The notes below the pieces were generated by a model. That model saw only the letters and a program-made list of their open reading frames with translations. It ran no database searches and had not been told where the DNA came from. Both the position numbers and the translations under genes were made by a program. Below, one piece after another: positions 10,119-20,349 of a DNA stretch of 64,000 bases. The stretch comes from Eleginops maclovinus (lineage: Eukaryota; Chordata; Actinopteri; Perciformes; Eleginopidae), in NCBI RefSeq assembly GCF_036324505.1, contig NC_086366.1, positions 13,681,427 through 13,745,426 of the forward strand, in the 5' to 3' direction. Within the stretch, counting starts at the first letter, position 1; every line of letters starts with the position of its first letter.

Positions 10119-10269
10119 CCATAATCCCCTGGTTTTTCTTGCAAGAATGTACAATCACAATCAACACCTTATGCGTTGGTCATTGATTGTTGGGAACTAC
10201 AACCTTGAAATAAGTCATAAAAAGGGAGCCGATAATATTCTGGCTGATGCACTATCTCGTGCTATGTAA
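10111..10269 (+). pseudogene. RNase H C-terminal fragment of the LTR retrotransposon
   Basis: YTDHNPLVFLARM followed by RWSLIVGNYNLEI and GADNILADALSRAM is the classic end of a Ty3/gypsy RNase H domain. It is joined directly to the first RT residues in a different frame, placing the deletion junction at about 10107-10112. The stop at 10269 is followed by about 50 bases up to the purine tract and 3' LTR. Confidence 0.88.
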
Positions 10270-10310
10270 AGGTTATTGTCAGGTCCAAACATACTGTTTG
10301 GATTTATATG

Positions 10311-10318
10311 TGTGGGGG
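10311..10318 (+). promoter_or_regulatory. Polypurine tract
   Basis: TGTGGGGG immediately upstream of the 3' LTR TG. This is the expected site of plus-strand priming. Confidence 0.7.
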
Positions 10319-11002
10319 TGTTACGTGCCGAGCAGGCTGTACTTTTGTTTCTTGCCTCCTGCTCTTTTCTCTACTCCCTGTCATTCACTACAGCTAATCA
10401 GCAGCTGATCAGTACCTGCCTGGGCATCTCTGACTGATGACTGATTGGCTCCTCACCCTCAGCTGACCAATCAGCACCCAGGACCAGCCATAAAGGAGAC
10501 AACCAGGAAGCCTTCTCGGTCTCACTGCTGGGCCTGCTGCTGACTGAATTTGACTGCGTGTTAAACTATTGTGACAATCGCGTAGCCTATGCTATATGTT
10601 GTGACTGTGTGTGTGGTGGGAGGTGGAGGAGTTAGGTAAGTTGGGGTACCCTTTACATCTCATCACGTAGATAACCTATGTTAGACACACTAGGTTAGCG
10701 GATTGTTGCCACCCCTGTATTTTGCTTTGTCCACTTGTTAGTAGTTCAGGAAGTGAGGGTTTTTGTTTGAGTTTGTTTCAGAAGAGAGATGTAGAGATAG
10801 GCCTGGTTTTTGTTATATTTATTTCTTTTATTTGGCACAATCTCCCTGGTCTCCTCCTCCTCCTCACCTGAAGAACATTTGTTGTGTATTCTTTTGTGAG
10901 TACAAATAAACATTGTCTGTGACCTTTAACCTGACTTACTCATTAATTGGTTGTCGCGTGTTACAGTCTCCAGGTCCCCTAGACTTTAGTGGGGACGTAA
11001 CA
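10319..11002 (+). repeat. 3' LTR
   Basis: 684 bp, the same length and, by eye, the same sequence as 5729-6412. It ends GTAACA and is followed by the GAAGC duplication. Confidence 0.95.
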
Positions 11003-11007
11003 GAAGC
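11003..11007. repeat. Target-site duplication GAAGC (right)
   Basis: It matches 5724-5728 exactly and restores the L1-type LINE reading (..LKAS|KRSNPP..) when the insertion is ignored. Confidence 0.95.
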
Positions 11008-11230
11008 CTTAAGGAAAAGGATATTTGACTTAGATTCATTAACTTGATATCCTGAAAAATGACCCAAAAGTGCTTATTATCTTAAGGAGATTAGGAATAG
11101 ACCTCTTAAGGTTAGTCAGAGATAAAACTACGTCGTCAGCAAAAAGACCTATTTTGTTGTCTACCATTCCTATTGTGATGCCAGTTATGCTTCAACAACA
11201 TTTAATTATCTGGCAGAGTAGTGGAGTGAG
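11008..11230 (-). pseudogene. L1-type LINE ORF2 remnant, RT catalytic part
   Basis: The minus strand encodes LFADDVVLSLTNLKRSIPNLLKII, with the catalytic FADD box at 11130-11144. This is the upstream continuation of the L1-type copy whose downstream part lies at 4495-5728; the LTR element was inserted between the two. Stops follow within about 40 codons. Sequence upstream (higher coordinates) changes to a gypsy remnant near 11220-11390. Confidence 0.75.
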
Positions 11231-11389
11231 GTCCAGGCTCTTAAAGAGAAGGTTGATGATTTGAGTAGGAACAGGTGTGCCTCATCTGCAGCCATGGAGA
11301 ATACCAGACAGAGAAACAGAGTAAGGAGGGGGGCAAAAAGAGCAATCACAAAAAAAAAAACACAACAACCAAAAATCCATGCAGAAACA

Positions 11390-12800
11390 TAACAGATATT
11401 AGAACGGTGATTAGAAGAGATGAATAGACCAGGAGGCCAGGTTCCGAGAGGCAACACAAAATAGAGCAGCCCCCAGGTCCTGATTAGCCCGCTCCGTCTG
11501 GCCGTTGGTTTGAGGATGAAGCCATAGGAGAAGCTGGCCAACGCCCCCAATGCCTGGCATAAAGGCCCTACTTGGGAGGGAAAATGGGGACGTCTGTTGG
11601 ATAAAATATCTTGAGGGGTTCCATGGAGCCTAAAAACATGCTGGGTTAGAAGAGCGGCAGTCTCGAGGGCAGAAGGTAGTTAAGGCAGGGGGAAAAAGTA
11701 CACAGCCTTAGAAAAACAGTCAACGATGGTCAAAATAGTGTTATTACCTACTGCACATGGAGGGAGACCGGTCCCAAAATCCAGTGCAATGTTGGACCAG
11801 GGCCGATATGGAATGAAAAGGGGGTTGAGAAGACCAGCGGGGGCCTCTTGTGAAGCTTTACTGCGGGCACAGACGGAGAAGGCTGAGACATACTCCTTTG
11901 TGACTGAGGACATAGTGGGCCACCAGAAGCGTTGATGAAGTAGGCCCAGGGTCTGATGAAAACCTGGATAGCATGCTACTCTGGGCATATGTCCCCATTA
12001 ATGCAATGAAGATCTAGCATCTGGGGTCAACAGCAAGTATGGTTGACAATCCAGAGCTGGAGGATTTTCCTGGGCCACTCTTTCAGTCTCCTAGCTTCTC
12101 CCATGACACAGGAAGATGGCAAAATGGTTTCTTCTTGTGAATTCTCCAATTGAGGGGGGAGCTGCCGGGACAACGCATCGGGCTTCACATTCTGGGAGCC
12201 AGGCCAGTAGGTCAGGGTAAAGTTGAACCATCACAGGAACAGAGCCCACCGAGCCTGGCGTGGGCTGAGCCTGCGGGCAAAGTAAAGACACATTTTAATG
12301 GTCAGTCCATAACACAAAAGGGTGGGTGGCTCCCTGTAGTCAGTGCATCCATTCTTGAAGCGCCAGAACCACTGCAAGCAACGCCTGATTACCAACGTCG
12401 TAGTACTTCTCTGCAGGGGTCAGTGTGAGAAGAAAGCACAAGGGTGGAGCTTCTGGTCAGAGGGGTAACGCTGGGATAATACTGCTCCCATACTGAGGTG
12501 AGATCAATGGGTTTGGGGGTATCTGGTGCACTAGTGACTGTGGGGGGTACAGGTGAGTGTAAACTAAGTGAGTGATAGAAAAGGACTCCAGTTAACGATG
12601 GATGAGTTAGACTAGTCTATGTGAGGATTGTGGAGTTTTAACCAAGGAAACCCTAAAACGAGATGCGACATGGGTGAGGGGATAATGTTCAGGGAGCTAA
12701 TCTTGTGATGGTTATCAGAGAGCTTGAGGGAAACTAGCGCAGTACAGTGAGTGACTTGGGCTAGAGTCTCCCGTCTAAGGCAAACACATCTTTTGGTTCT
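11390..12800 (-). pseudogene. Ty3/gypsy retrotransposon remnant (protease, RNase H, integrase pieces)
   Basis: Read on the minus strand from high to low coordinates. At about 12780-12560 there is a protease-region trace (SPMSHLVLGFPWLKLHNPHID). At about 12440-12140 there is RNase H ([25 protein letters not shown], then RQARWALFL...VKPDALSRQ). At 11988-11680 there is the integrase zinc domain and start of the core (HQTLGLLHQRFWWPTM, CARSKAS, PWSNIALDFGTGLPP, ILTIVDCFSKAV). A degraded core tail continues to about 11400. Order is the ordinary gypsy one, with RNase H before integrase, so this is a different lineage from the element at 5729. Reverse transcriptase is missing, and frameshifts and stops are frequent. 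No LTRs were recognised. Confidence 0.8.
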
Positions 12801-13264
12801 GGAAGAGGCTCAGAGGTATGGTTAGAAAGAGGAAAGGTTAGAAAGTAGAAACTAGCAACAGAAACCCATAACCTTGACGAAGAGAAAACATAAATTAGCT
12901 ATTATCTCTCAAAGAAAACATTTGCCATCCTTGCATTTCTGATGAAAACAAAATAATGCAATTACAATATGTTACTGAAAATAGGCTATGAATTAAATCC
13001 TTTTAACCCTTTTACCTGAACATGAGCCAATATTAAGAATTTATGAATGTGTAGCACATTTGAATTAACACTGGATAGTACATTTATAATGTTTACTGTT
13101 GTGATGGAAGCAAAAATAAATGCAACCTGCCTTGTTGTTTTATCGCATGACTGATGACCCAGTCACACTTTGAAGATTACATTCAAACAGTCTTTTTCAG
13201 TGTCTTATAATGCTATGATTCTGTGAGGTTTATACTGTAGGCACAGCAGCCTGAGAGTTAAATC
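12801..13264. other. No gene seen
   Basis: AT-rich sequence between two retroelement remnants. I see no open frame, motif or repeat structure that I can name. Confidence 0.5.
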
Positions 13265-14240
13265 CTTATCAAAAGTCAAAGTCAAGTTTATTGTCTTCTG
13301 TGTGTGAAGTACAGACAGGGAAATGGAAATGCTGTTTTTCACAATCCTGATGAATAAAAATAGAAATATATATATACAAACACTTACATAATCAAACTTT
13401 TACACATGTTTACATATACCCACATTAAGAGGCATTAATAAAAAATCTAAAGGCACAACCTTCCATATAAAAAATTAATATAATATTACAGTAAAATGAT
13501 GTACAGTAGTGCAAATGATTGTCCATAACAGCGTAGTTAAAGTGTCTGGTTAAAATCCACAATACTGAGTGCTTTGCGGGTGGGGCGTGTGTTGTAGATG
13601 TCCAGGGGTGTTGGGAATGAGGGACGAATGATCCTTTCAGCAGTGTTCATCATGCACTGGAGGGTCTTGCGGTTGGAGGTGATGCAGCTGCTGAGGATGC
13701 TTTCGCTGGCGCCTCGGTAGAAGGAGTACATGATGGGTGTGGGGGTTCCTGCTCTCTTCAGTTTGCAGATGAAGGAGAGGCTCTGCTGGGCTTTCTTGGC
13801 GAGTAAGACGGTGTTGTTCGTCGTCGTTGTTTCTGATGAGACCCACCACGATTTTGTTCATCCACAAACTTGACAAAGTGGTTGGGGCTGTAGCGGGGTG
13901 TGCAGTCGTGTTTGGCAGGGTGAAGAGCAGGGGGCTGAGACACATCCTTGGGGGCCCCCATACTCAGCGTGATGGTGATGTTTTGTTGCCGACCCGTACA
14001 GATTGTGGTCTGGCAATGAGGAAGTCCAGCAGCTAGTTGCAGAGAAAGGGGCTGAGGCCCAGGTTTGTTAGTTTACAAGCTGCTGGGGGATGATGGGGAT
14101 GAATGCTGAGCTAAAGTCTATGAGCAGCTTCCTAACATATGACTTATTTGTGTCCAAGTGGGTGAGGGCTGGGTGGAAAGCAGAGGAGATTGCATCCTCA
14201 GTGGAACGCTTAGTTCGATATGTAAACTGAACATTCTGAC
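13265..14240 (-). pseudogene. L2-type LINE remnant
   Basis: Minus-strand translation gives TYRTKRSTEDAISSAFHPALTH (about 14220-14160), IDFSSAF (about 14120), SMGAPKDVSQPP (about 13960), a collapsed catalytic region, then MYSFYRGASESILSSCITSNRKTLQ and DIYNTRPTRKALSI (about 13735-13560). These are the fingers-to-thumb blocks of an L2-clade reverse transcriptase, with internal deletions and frame changes. The 3' end at about 13275 carries the AAAGTCAAAGTCAAG/TTTATTGTC motif common at fish L2 ends. Confidence 0.75.
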
Positions 14241-14868
14241 GTTATTTCAAATTTCCCTGAGGTGAACATGGAAGTTTCAACATTTAATCTGTTAAGATAT
14301 TTCTTTCATTGCCACACATTTCAACATATGGTCGTGCTAAATTAAAAGTAATGGGATCAATTAATTACAATTCATTATCTGGGAAAAAATGTATGAACTA
14401 TATGAACAACTGATCAACATCATCATGCAAAGAGGCACATTGCTAGTGTATATTAATATTTTAATTATTACCCTAATTACAACATATATAATTGTTAATT
14501 ATGACCCACCTTGACAACTCATAGTGATTGAAAATACAACCTATGTAAACCTGCTAAATAAATACTTTTAACTCTTGATACTTTCATTTATTTTGCTTAT
14601 AATAATCATGCTATTCTTGAAAAAGTAATTGTGTGTTTCCAAGAAGACATGCAGAATTTCACATTAACCAATTCTCCCACCAAACTACGGTAATTTTGTT
14701 TTCGTTTAAACTTTTTGTAAAGGAAAATCTTAATAAACCCAGTATGCAGAATCAAAGAAGCTTACAGGAGAACGGCGTGATGTCCTATGCTGAAAGTGTA
14801 ATGGCACAAAGAGAAGAGAGGACGAACAATACAAGCAAAGAGATGCAGTCACATTTTGTTCTACCATC
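14241..14868. other. Unassigned DNA left of the composite hAT unit
   Basis: AT-rich sequence. A frame at 14633-14920 runs into the transposon terminus and is not a recognisable protein. Together with DNA from 21011 onward it formed the uninterrupted target locus. Confidence 0.4.
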
Positions 14869-14876
14869 CTCTAGAG
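14869..14876. repeat. 8-bp target-site duplication CTCTAGAG (left)
   Basis: Identical to 21003-21010. Eight-base duplications are characteristic of hAT transposases. The motif is itself a palindrome with a central TCTAGA. Confidence 0.95.
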
Positions 14877-15529
14877 CAGGGGTTCTTAACCTTTTTGACC
14901 TTGAGGACCAATTTTTATAGTACAAAGTGGCCCGGGGCCCATTAAATATTTACACTGTATAGGTTTAATTGACCTCACTCACGGTTTGATTTGTATTCAA
15001 TAATAAACCAAATCCACTTACAGTTTAACAAGCAAAAACCTTGTCAAATAAAATGACATGAAAAAATGGGATCATCACAAAGACTTTTATTAGACATGTG
15101 TATGTAAACCTGCACACACATCAAGCCACTGAACAGGCTGATAATTCCTGGCACATATCAAGCCGGGACAAGATATTTTTTTAAAGGATCAAATCAGGCT
15201 TTTTAATTAAAAAAGGACCAATATTTAGATTTGACTTATAATAAAAAAATTACAAATATATATATAAATCAATCAATCAATAAAAAGGTGACAAAATAAA
15301 TACATTCACATAATATGAATATTTTTTTAAATGAAATAAACTGTAAATAAAATTGAAATAAAGTTCAATTGAAACTATAGCCTTATCTGTGAAGTCATTT
15401 GACAATTGCTTCAGCAGGCATACAGAACCAGAAGAATCTTTATATCTGACAAATCAACAATAACAACCGTAATAACAACAATGAACAACAGTAATACAAC
15501 TCCCTTTTTTATCTTCACCTCTTAATGAG
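14877..15529 (-). repeat. Left inverted arm of the composite hAT
   Basis: 653 bp from the CAGGGGTT terminus to CTTAATGAG. It pairs with 20350-21002 in inverse orientation with only scattered substitutions seen by eye, for example near 14907, 15365 and 15425. It comprises the terminal repeat, the hAT 3' untranslated region and the final codons of the hAT transposase. Confidence 0.9.
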
Positions 15530-15688
15530 ACATTTGGGCCTGCTTCTGAGACATACTGTAATCCGATCCAGTCTGGGTGGAATGGGGGAAAGGCTCACTC
15601 TCAGAGTAGCTTCCAGCATTGCTCTGAGTCTGTTTCCGGCTTTGGTCTTGGTTGTGGCCACAATGGAAAATCCTGATTCACACAGGTA
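15515..15688 (-). pseudogene. hAT transposase C-terminal (dimerisation domain) fragment
   Basis: The minus strand reads LCESGFSIVATTKTKAGNRL, then a TLRVSLSPIPPRLD block and the stop at 15515. This is the end of the hAT C-terminal dimerisation domain as found in vertebrate hAT/ZBED-like transposases (C.aGFSa...kTK.RNrL...LR..lS...Pr.d). The upstream part of the gene is absent: a Tc1 element begins at the TA at 15687. About 55 residues remain. The stop falls inside the left arm, so transposase strand and element end are consistent with the 3' end of the hAT. Confidence 0.8.
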
Positions 15689-17084
15689 CAGTGGGGCAAA
15701 AAAGTATTTAGTCAGGCACCAATTGTGCAAGTTCTCCCATTTAAAAAGATGAGAGAGGCCTGTAATTTTCATCATAGGTATACCTCAACTATGAGAGACA
15801 GAATGAGAAAAGAAAATCCAGAAAATCACATTGTAGGATTTTTAATGAATTTATTTTCAAATGATTGTGGAAAATAAGTATTTGGTCAATAACAAAAGTT
15901 CATCTCAATACTTTGTTATATACCCTTTGTTGGCAATGACAGAGGTCAAACGTTTTCTGTAAGTCTTCACAAGGTTTCCACACACTGTTGCTGGTATTTT
16001 GGCCCATTCCTCCATGCAGATCTCCTCTAAAGCAGTGATGTTTTGGGGCTGTCGGTGGGCAACACGGACTTTCAACTCCCTCCAAAGATTTTCTATGGGG
16101 TTGAGATCTGGAGACTGGCTAGGCCACTCCAGGACCTTGAAATGCTTCTTACGAAGCCACTCCTTTGTTGCCCTGGCGGTGTGTTTGAGATCATTGTCAT
16201 GCTGAAAGACCCAGCCACACTTCATCTTCAGTGCCCTTGCTGATGGAAGGAGGTTTTCACTCAAAATCTCACGATACATGGCCCCATTCATTCTTTCCTT
16301 TACACGGATCAGTCGTCCTGGTCCCTTTGCAGAAAAACAGCCCCAAAGCATGATGTTTCCACCCCCATGCTTCACAGTAGGTATGGTGTTCTTTGGATGC
16401 AACTCTGCATTCTTTCTCCTCCAAACACGAGGAGTTGAGTTTTTACCAAAAAGTTCTATTTTGGTTTCATCTAACCATATGACATTCTCCCAATCCTCTT
16501 CTGGATCATCCAAATGCCCTCTAGCAAACTTCAGACGGGCCTGGACATGTACTGGCTTAAGCAGGGGGACATGTCTGGAACTGCAGGATTTAAGTCCCTG
16601 GCGGCGTAGTGTGTTACTGATGGTAGCCTCTGTTACTTTGGTCCCAGCTCTCTGCAGGTCATTCACTAGGTCCCCCCGTGTGGTTCTGGGATTTTTGCTC
16701 ACCGTTCTTGTGATCATTTTGACCCCACGGGGTGAGATGTTGCGTGGAGCCCCAGATGGAGGGAGATTAGCAGTGGTCTTGTATGTCTTCCATTTTCTAA
16801 TAATTGCTCCCACAGTTGATTTCTTCACACCAAGCTGCTTACCTATTGCAGATTCAGTTTTCCCAGCCTGGTGCAGGTCTACAATTTTGTCTCTGGTCTC
16901 CTTTGACAGCTCTTTGGTCTTGGCCATAGTGGAGTTTGGAGTATGACTGTTTGAGGTTGTTGACAGGTGTCTTTTATACTGATAACGAGTTCAAAAAGGT
17001 GCCATTAATACAGGTAACGAGTGGAGGACAGAGGAGCCTCTTAAAGAAGAAGTTACAGGTCTGTGAGAGCCAGAAATCTTGCTT
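15687..17084 (-). mobile_element. Tc1-like element, one inverted repeat lost
   Basis: A TA dinucleotide at 15687-15688 is followed by the terminus CAGTGGGGCAAAAAAGTATT at 15689. An internal repeated copy of the binding-site core (AATAAGTATTTGGTCAA) lies at about 15873, so the right-hand (3') repeat has the IR/DR layout of Tc1 elements. The transposase gene follows on the minus strand. Upstream of the gene the sequence stays Tc1-like to about 17084 (TTAAAGAAGAAG...CAGAAATCTTGCTTG), then switches abruptly to BEL/Pao sequence. The 5' inverted repeat is therefore missing and the copy cannot be excised in the normal way. Confidence 0.85.
15905..16927 (-). CDS. Tc1-like transposase, full length
   Basis: A 340-residue DDE transposase that would cut and paste Tc1 elements in the nucleus at TA sites. 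Paired helix-turn-helix DNA-binding regions occupy about residues 1-110, with a basic GRPR-like patch position at 58-66 (SGAPRNISP). The catalytic triad is complete: D153 (WLDETK), D244 (QHDND) and E279 (SPDLNPIEN), giving the Tc1 DD34E spacing. A glycine-rich GGGNIMLWG loop lies at about 188-196. The start MAKTKELS and stop match the family length with no internal stop or frameshift. This is unusual, since the neighbouring Tc1 copy at 54.5-55.4 kb is dead. It could still act on other copies if expressed. Confidence 0.93.
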   Translation of the reverse strand: MAKTKELSKETRDKIVDLHQAGKTESAIGKQLGVKKSTVGAIIRKWKTYKTTANLPPSGAPRNISPRGVKMITRTVSKNPRTTRGDLVNDLQRAGTKVTEATISNTLRRQGLKSCSSRHVPLLKPVHVQARLKFARGHLDDPEEDWENVIWLDETKIELFGKNSTPRVWRRKNAELHPKNTIPTVKHGGGNIMLWGCFSAKGPGRLIRVKERMNGAMYREILSENLLPSARALKMKCGWVFQHDNDLKHTARATKEWLRKKHFKVLEWPSQSPDLNPIENLWRELKVRVAHRQPQNITALEEICMEEWAKIPATVCGNLVKTYRKRLTSVIANKGYITKY

Positions 17085-19654
17085 GTCTCTGCATGCCATG
17101 CCCAAATCAAATACAAGTCACAGAGAAGATTAGCGCTAAGCCCCATTCTGTCTCACTTCAAAGCACACACAGACACTTTGAAAATTCAAGCACAGAGCAC
17201 GAGTTTGGCAATGACATCTTCCAGCGGACACAAAATGATGACGGACTTGCGCTTTCCATAGAAGACAGAATGTTCTTAGAGCTAATGGACAGGGAGATGT
17301 TCGTCGACAGCTCAAACAGTTTGTCGGCACCTATCCCATTTCGCCCATCTCGCCAGCGGCTTCCCAACAACAGAGAGCAGGCAATGACACGCTTCAAGTC
17401 TCTTAGTCGGACCCTGGAAAGAAAGCCACAGATGCGCGAGCACTTCATCTCATTCATGCAGGGAGTTTTTGACCGATGCCATGCAGAACTGGCTCCGCCT
17501 GTAAAGGAAAATGAGGAGGTGTGGTACTTGCCTATGTTTGGTGTATACCACCCTCGTAAACCAGGCCAAATACGCGTTGTTTTTGATTCCAGCGCCCAAT
17601 ACAGAGGTGTTTCATTGAACCAAACATTTCTTACCGGGCCTGACCTGAACAACAGCCTACTAGGTGTGCTAATACGCTTCAGACAGGAAGCAGTTGCGAT
17701 TACAGCCGACGTGGAACAGATGTTTCATAGCTTTCTCGTCAGAGAAGACCATCGCAACTTCCTCCGATTTCTCTGGCATGCAGACAACGACTTGTCCAAG
17801 CCCATGGTGGAATACAGGATGCGAGTCCACGTGTTCGGGAACAGTCCGTCACCTGCTGTCGCAATCTATGGACTCCATCGAGCAGCCCAAGATGGTGCGG
17901 TGGAGTTTGGGATGGATGCCAGAGGTTTTGTCGACCGCAACTTTTACGTCGACGATGGCCTAAAGCCGCTACCGACGGTAGCTGAAGCCGTGGATCTGTT
18001 GAAAAGGACACAAGGAATGCTTGCAAACTTCAACTTAAGGTTGCACAAAGTTGCATCAAACAACCAGGCAGTGATGAATGCCTTTCCTGCCACAGATCAC
18101 GCAAAGAACTTTAAAGACCTGGATCTAGAGGCAGACACCCCCACGATCCAGAGAAGTCTAGGACTGAGTTGGGACCTCACGAATGACGTCATTACTTACA
18201 GCATATCCATGGAAGACAAGCCCTATACACGCAGAGGCGTATTGTCAACTGTGAACAGTATATTCGACCCACTTGGCATTCTTGCTCCAGTCACTCTGCA
18301 AGGCAAGTGTCTGCTTCGTGAACTGACCGCAGACTCTACCGATTGGGACGCTGCCTTACCTGCAGAAAGAGAGGCGGAGTGGACTTCATGGAAAAGCTCT
18401 CTGTAAGGTGTCGTGGAGTTCAAGATACCTCGGACATACTGCCCAGCTTCACTTGCCTCAGCACAAAGACTCGAGCTTCATGTCTTTTCCGATGCCTCCA
18501 CTATAGCTATAGCAGCAGTGGCCTACCTGAAGGTTTTGGACTCTAGTGGCACATGCCACATCAACTTCGTTTTAGGCAAAGCGAAGCTCGCACCGATTGC
18601 CGCTCATACAATCCCACGACTGGAGTTAGGAGCAGCAGTCTTGGCAGTTGAGATAGCAGAGTTCATCGTCAGTGAAATGGATGTCACCCTACAAGCCACT
18701 GAGTTCTATTCTGGCAGCAAAGTAGTACTGGGGTACATACACAACCAGAAGAGATGCTTCTATGTGTACGTCAGTAATCGTGTACAGAGGATTAGGAGGT
18801 CAACCAAGCCGGAGCAGTGGCATTACGTTCAAACCAATCACAATCCCGCTGACCATGGAACAAGATCGCTGCATGTGTCAGAATTGAAACATTCCACATG
18901 GATCACCGGTCCTGCTTTCCTTATGCAGCCCAAAGGACAGGCTCCCACATTCGTGGAGACTTTTGACTTAATTGAACCCCATTAAGATACAGAAGTGCGC
19001 TCCGACTGCACAGTCTTAAGGACGCAGACACAAGAATCTCATCTCACCTCAAGCCGCTTTGAAAGGTTTTCAACGTGGAGGTCTCTCACTCGCGCCATTG
19101 GGCTTCTCATTCACATTGTGGATACTTGCACAGTTCCAGCCGATCAACGGAATGAGTGCCGCGGCTGGCACCACTGCACAAGGCCTCAGGAAAACCTTGC
19201 CAAGCCTAGAAAGGTTGTTGTTAAAGCAGTGCAAGAAGACGTCTACGAAGATGAGATTCAGTGCCTATCTTCAGGGAAAGAAGTTCCTCGTGCAAGTGCG
19301 TTGAGGAAGCTGGACCCAACACTAGACCCTGAGGGCCTCTTGAGAGTAGGCGGTAGACTTACCCATGCTCTCATGGAGAACGATGAAAGGCACCCTATCA
19401 TCATACCAGGGAAAAGTCATGTCGCCGTCTTGCTTGTGAGACACTTCCACGAACGTGTCAAACATCAGGGCCGTATGTTCACGGAAGGTTCGATCAGGAG
19501 TGCCGGGTACTGGATCATCGGCGCAAAAAGGTGCATCAACAAGGTCATCCGCAAATGCATCACCTGCCAGAAGCTTCGAGGGAAGGCCACTGAGCAGAAG
19601 ATGGCAGACCTCCCTCCAGATCGCTTAAGCATGGAAGCACCAGGACTTTCTTGA
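17085..19654 (+). pseudogene. BEL/Pao retrotransposon pol remnant
   Basis: One frame (interrupted only by in-frame stops at 18404 and 18983) encodes the end of the protease-RT linker and an RT of BEL/Pao type (WYLPMFGVYHPRKPGQIRVVFDSSA, AITADVEQMF, NFYVDDGL with catalytic YVDD at about 17944-17955). The LSTVNSIFDPLGILAPVTL block and an RNase H-like region (ELHVFSDASTIAIAAVAYL, IPRLELGAAVLA) follow. The integrase zinc domain (HERVKHQG...CITCQKL) ends it. Gag and most of the protease are missing at the 5' side, where Tc1 sequence abuts. The integrase catalytic core is missing at the 3' side, after 19654. Confidence 0.88.
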
Positions 19655-19775
19655 GGCCCATCTCTGAAGTCATCCTCCTCATGTCTTCGGAGCAGTAAAT
19701 TGGAGTGTTCAGTTATACATAATGTGTTTGATTATGAGTTATTAATAGTGGTATTTAGTAATACCAGACGGGGAG

Positions 19776-20330
19776 TGTCATGTCTGAGCTAGTAGCCCTA
19801 TCTTTGTCTGTGTAAACAGCGCCATCTAGTGGCCATTCAAGAGATGTGTTCTGCCCAGGGTTGTCATGGTTCCGCCATTTTGAGTTCAGATTAGTTGGAG
19901 AAAACCACACGTCGTGAAAGGAAGACATTTTACTCTGCTTTGTTACCACAAGTTTCTCTTTCCATACTTACCTGTTCTGAATGTCCAAGAAACCATCATC
20001 TGTAAGTAATAATGTACTTTATGTTAGTTAGATGGTTAATAGAAAAACGTTTTAGGAAATATTTACTTTAGCTTCATGTAAATGCCTTGACAGGTTAGCT
20101 ACTGTACATTCATCTTCTCAGTTAGCAGCTACATGCTAGATTTATACATCGAAGTTTGTATTTTGTACATGTTTAAGACATATATTTAGAATTGTATTTC
20201 CTGTATTACAGTTTCACAAAGTAAATCTGATTGCTGGATGGAAGTAAAACACTGGAGACTGCACATCTTTGGTTCCGACTTTTATTCAGTATTCAGACCT
20301 GTTTAGCTATCTGCTGAGTTGTAAAGTCAC
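19776..20330 (+). repeat. BEL/Pao LTR (3' side)
   Basis: A purine tract (GACGGGGAG) at 19767-19775 leads into TGTCATGTCTGAG, the expected start of a BEL LTR. The LTR-like stretch runs for about 555 bases. It is followed by TTATAACGGGGGCAGAATAC and then directly by the right hAT arm at 20350. No second LTR is present inside the unit. The exact 3' boundary is uncertain. Confidence 0.6.
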
Positions 20331-20349
20331 TTATAACGGGGGCAGAATA

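Larger units (their letters stand above)
5729..11002 (+). mobile_element. Gmr1-like (Ty3/gypsy-type) LTR retrotransposon, RT-deleted
   Basis: A complete-ended insertion of 5274 bp: 5' LTR (5729-6412), tRNA-Pro primer site, gag, a long NC-protease-integrase frame, the first residues of reverse transcriptase, an RNase H tail, a purine tract and 3' LTR (10319-11002), flanked by GAAGC. Integrase lies upstream of RT, the order that distinguishes Gmr1-like elements from ordinary gypsy elements. Most of RT has been removed by a deletion near 10110, so this copy cannot make its own polymerase. The LTRs look identical by eye, which implies a young insertion. It interrupts an L1-type LINE on the opposite strand. 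Confidence 0.92.

Noticed and set aside
16278..16946. 222-residue plus-strand frame
   Set aside because: Antisense shadow of the Tc1 transposase.
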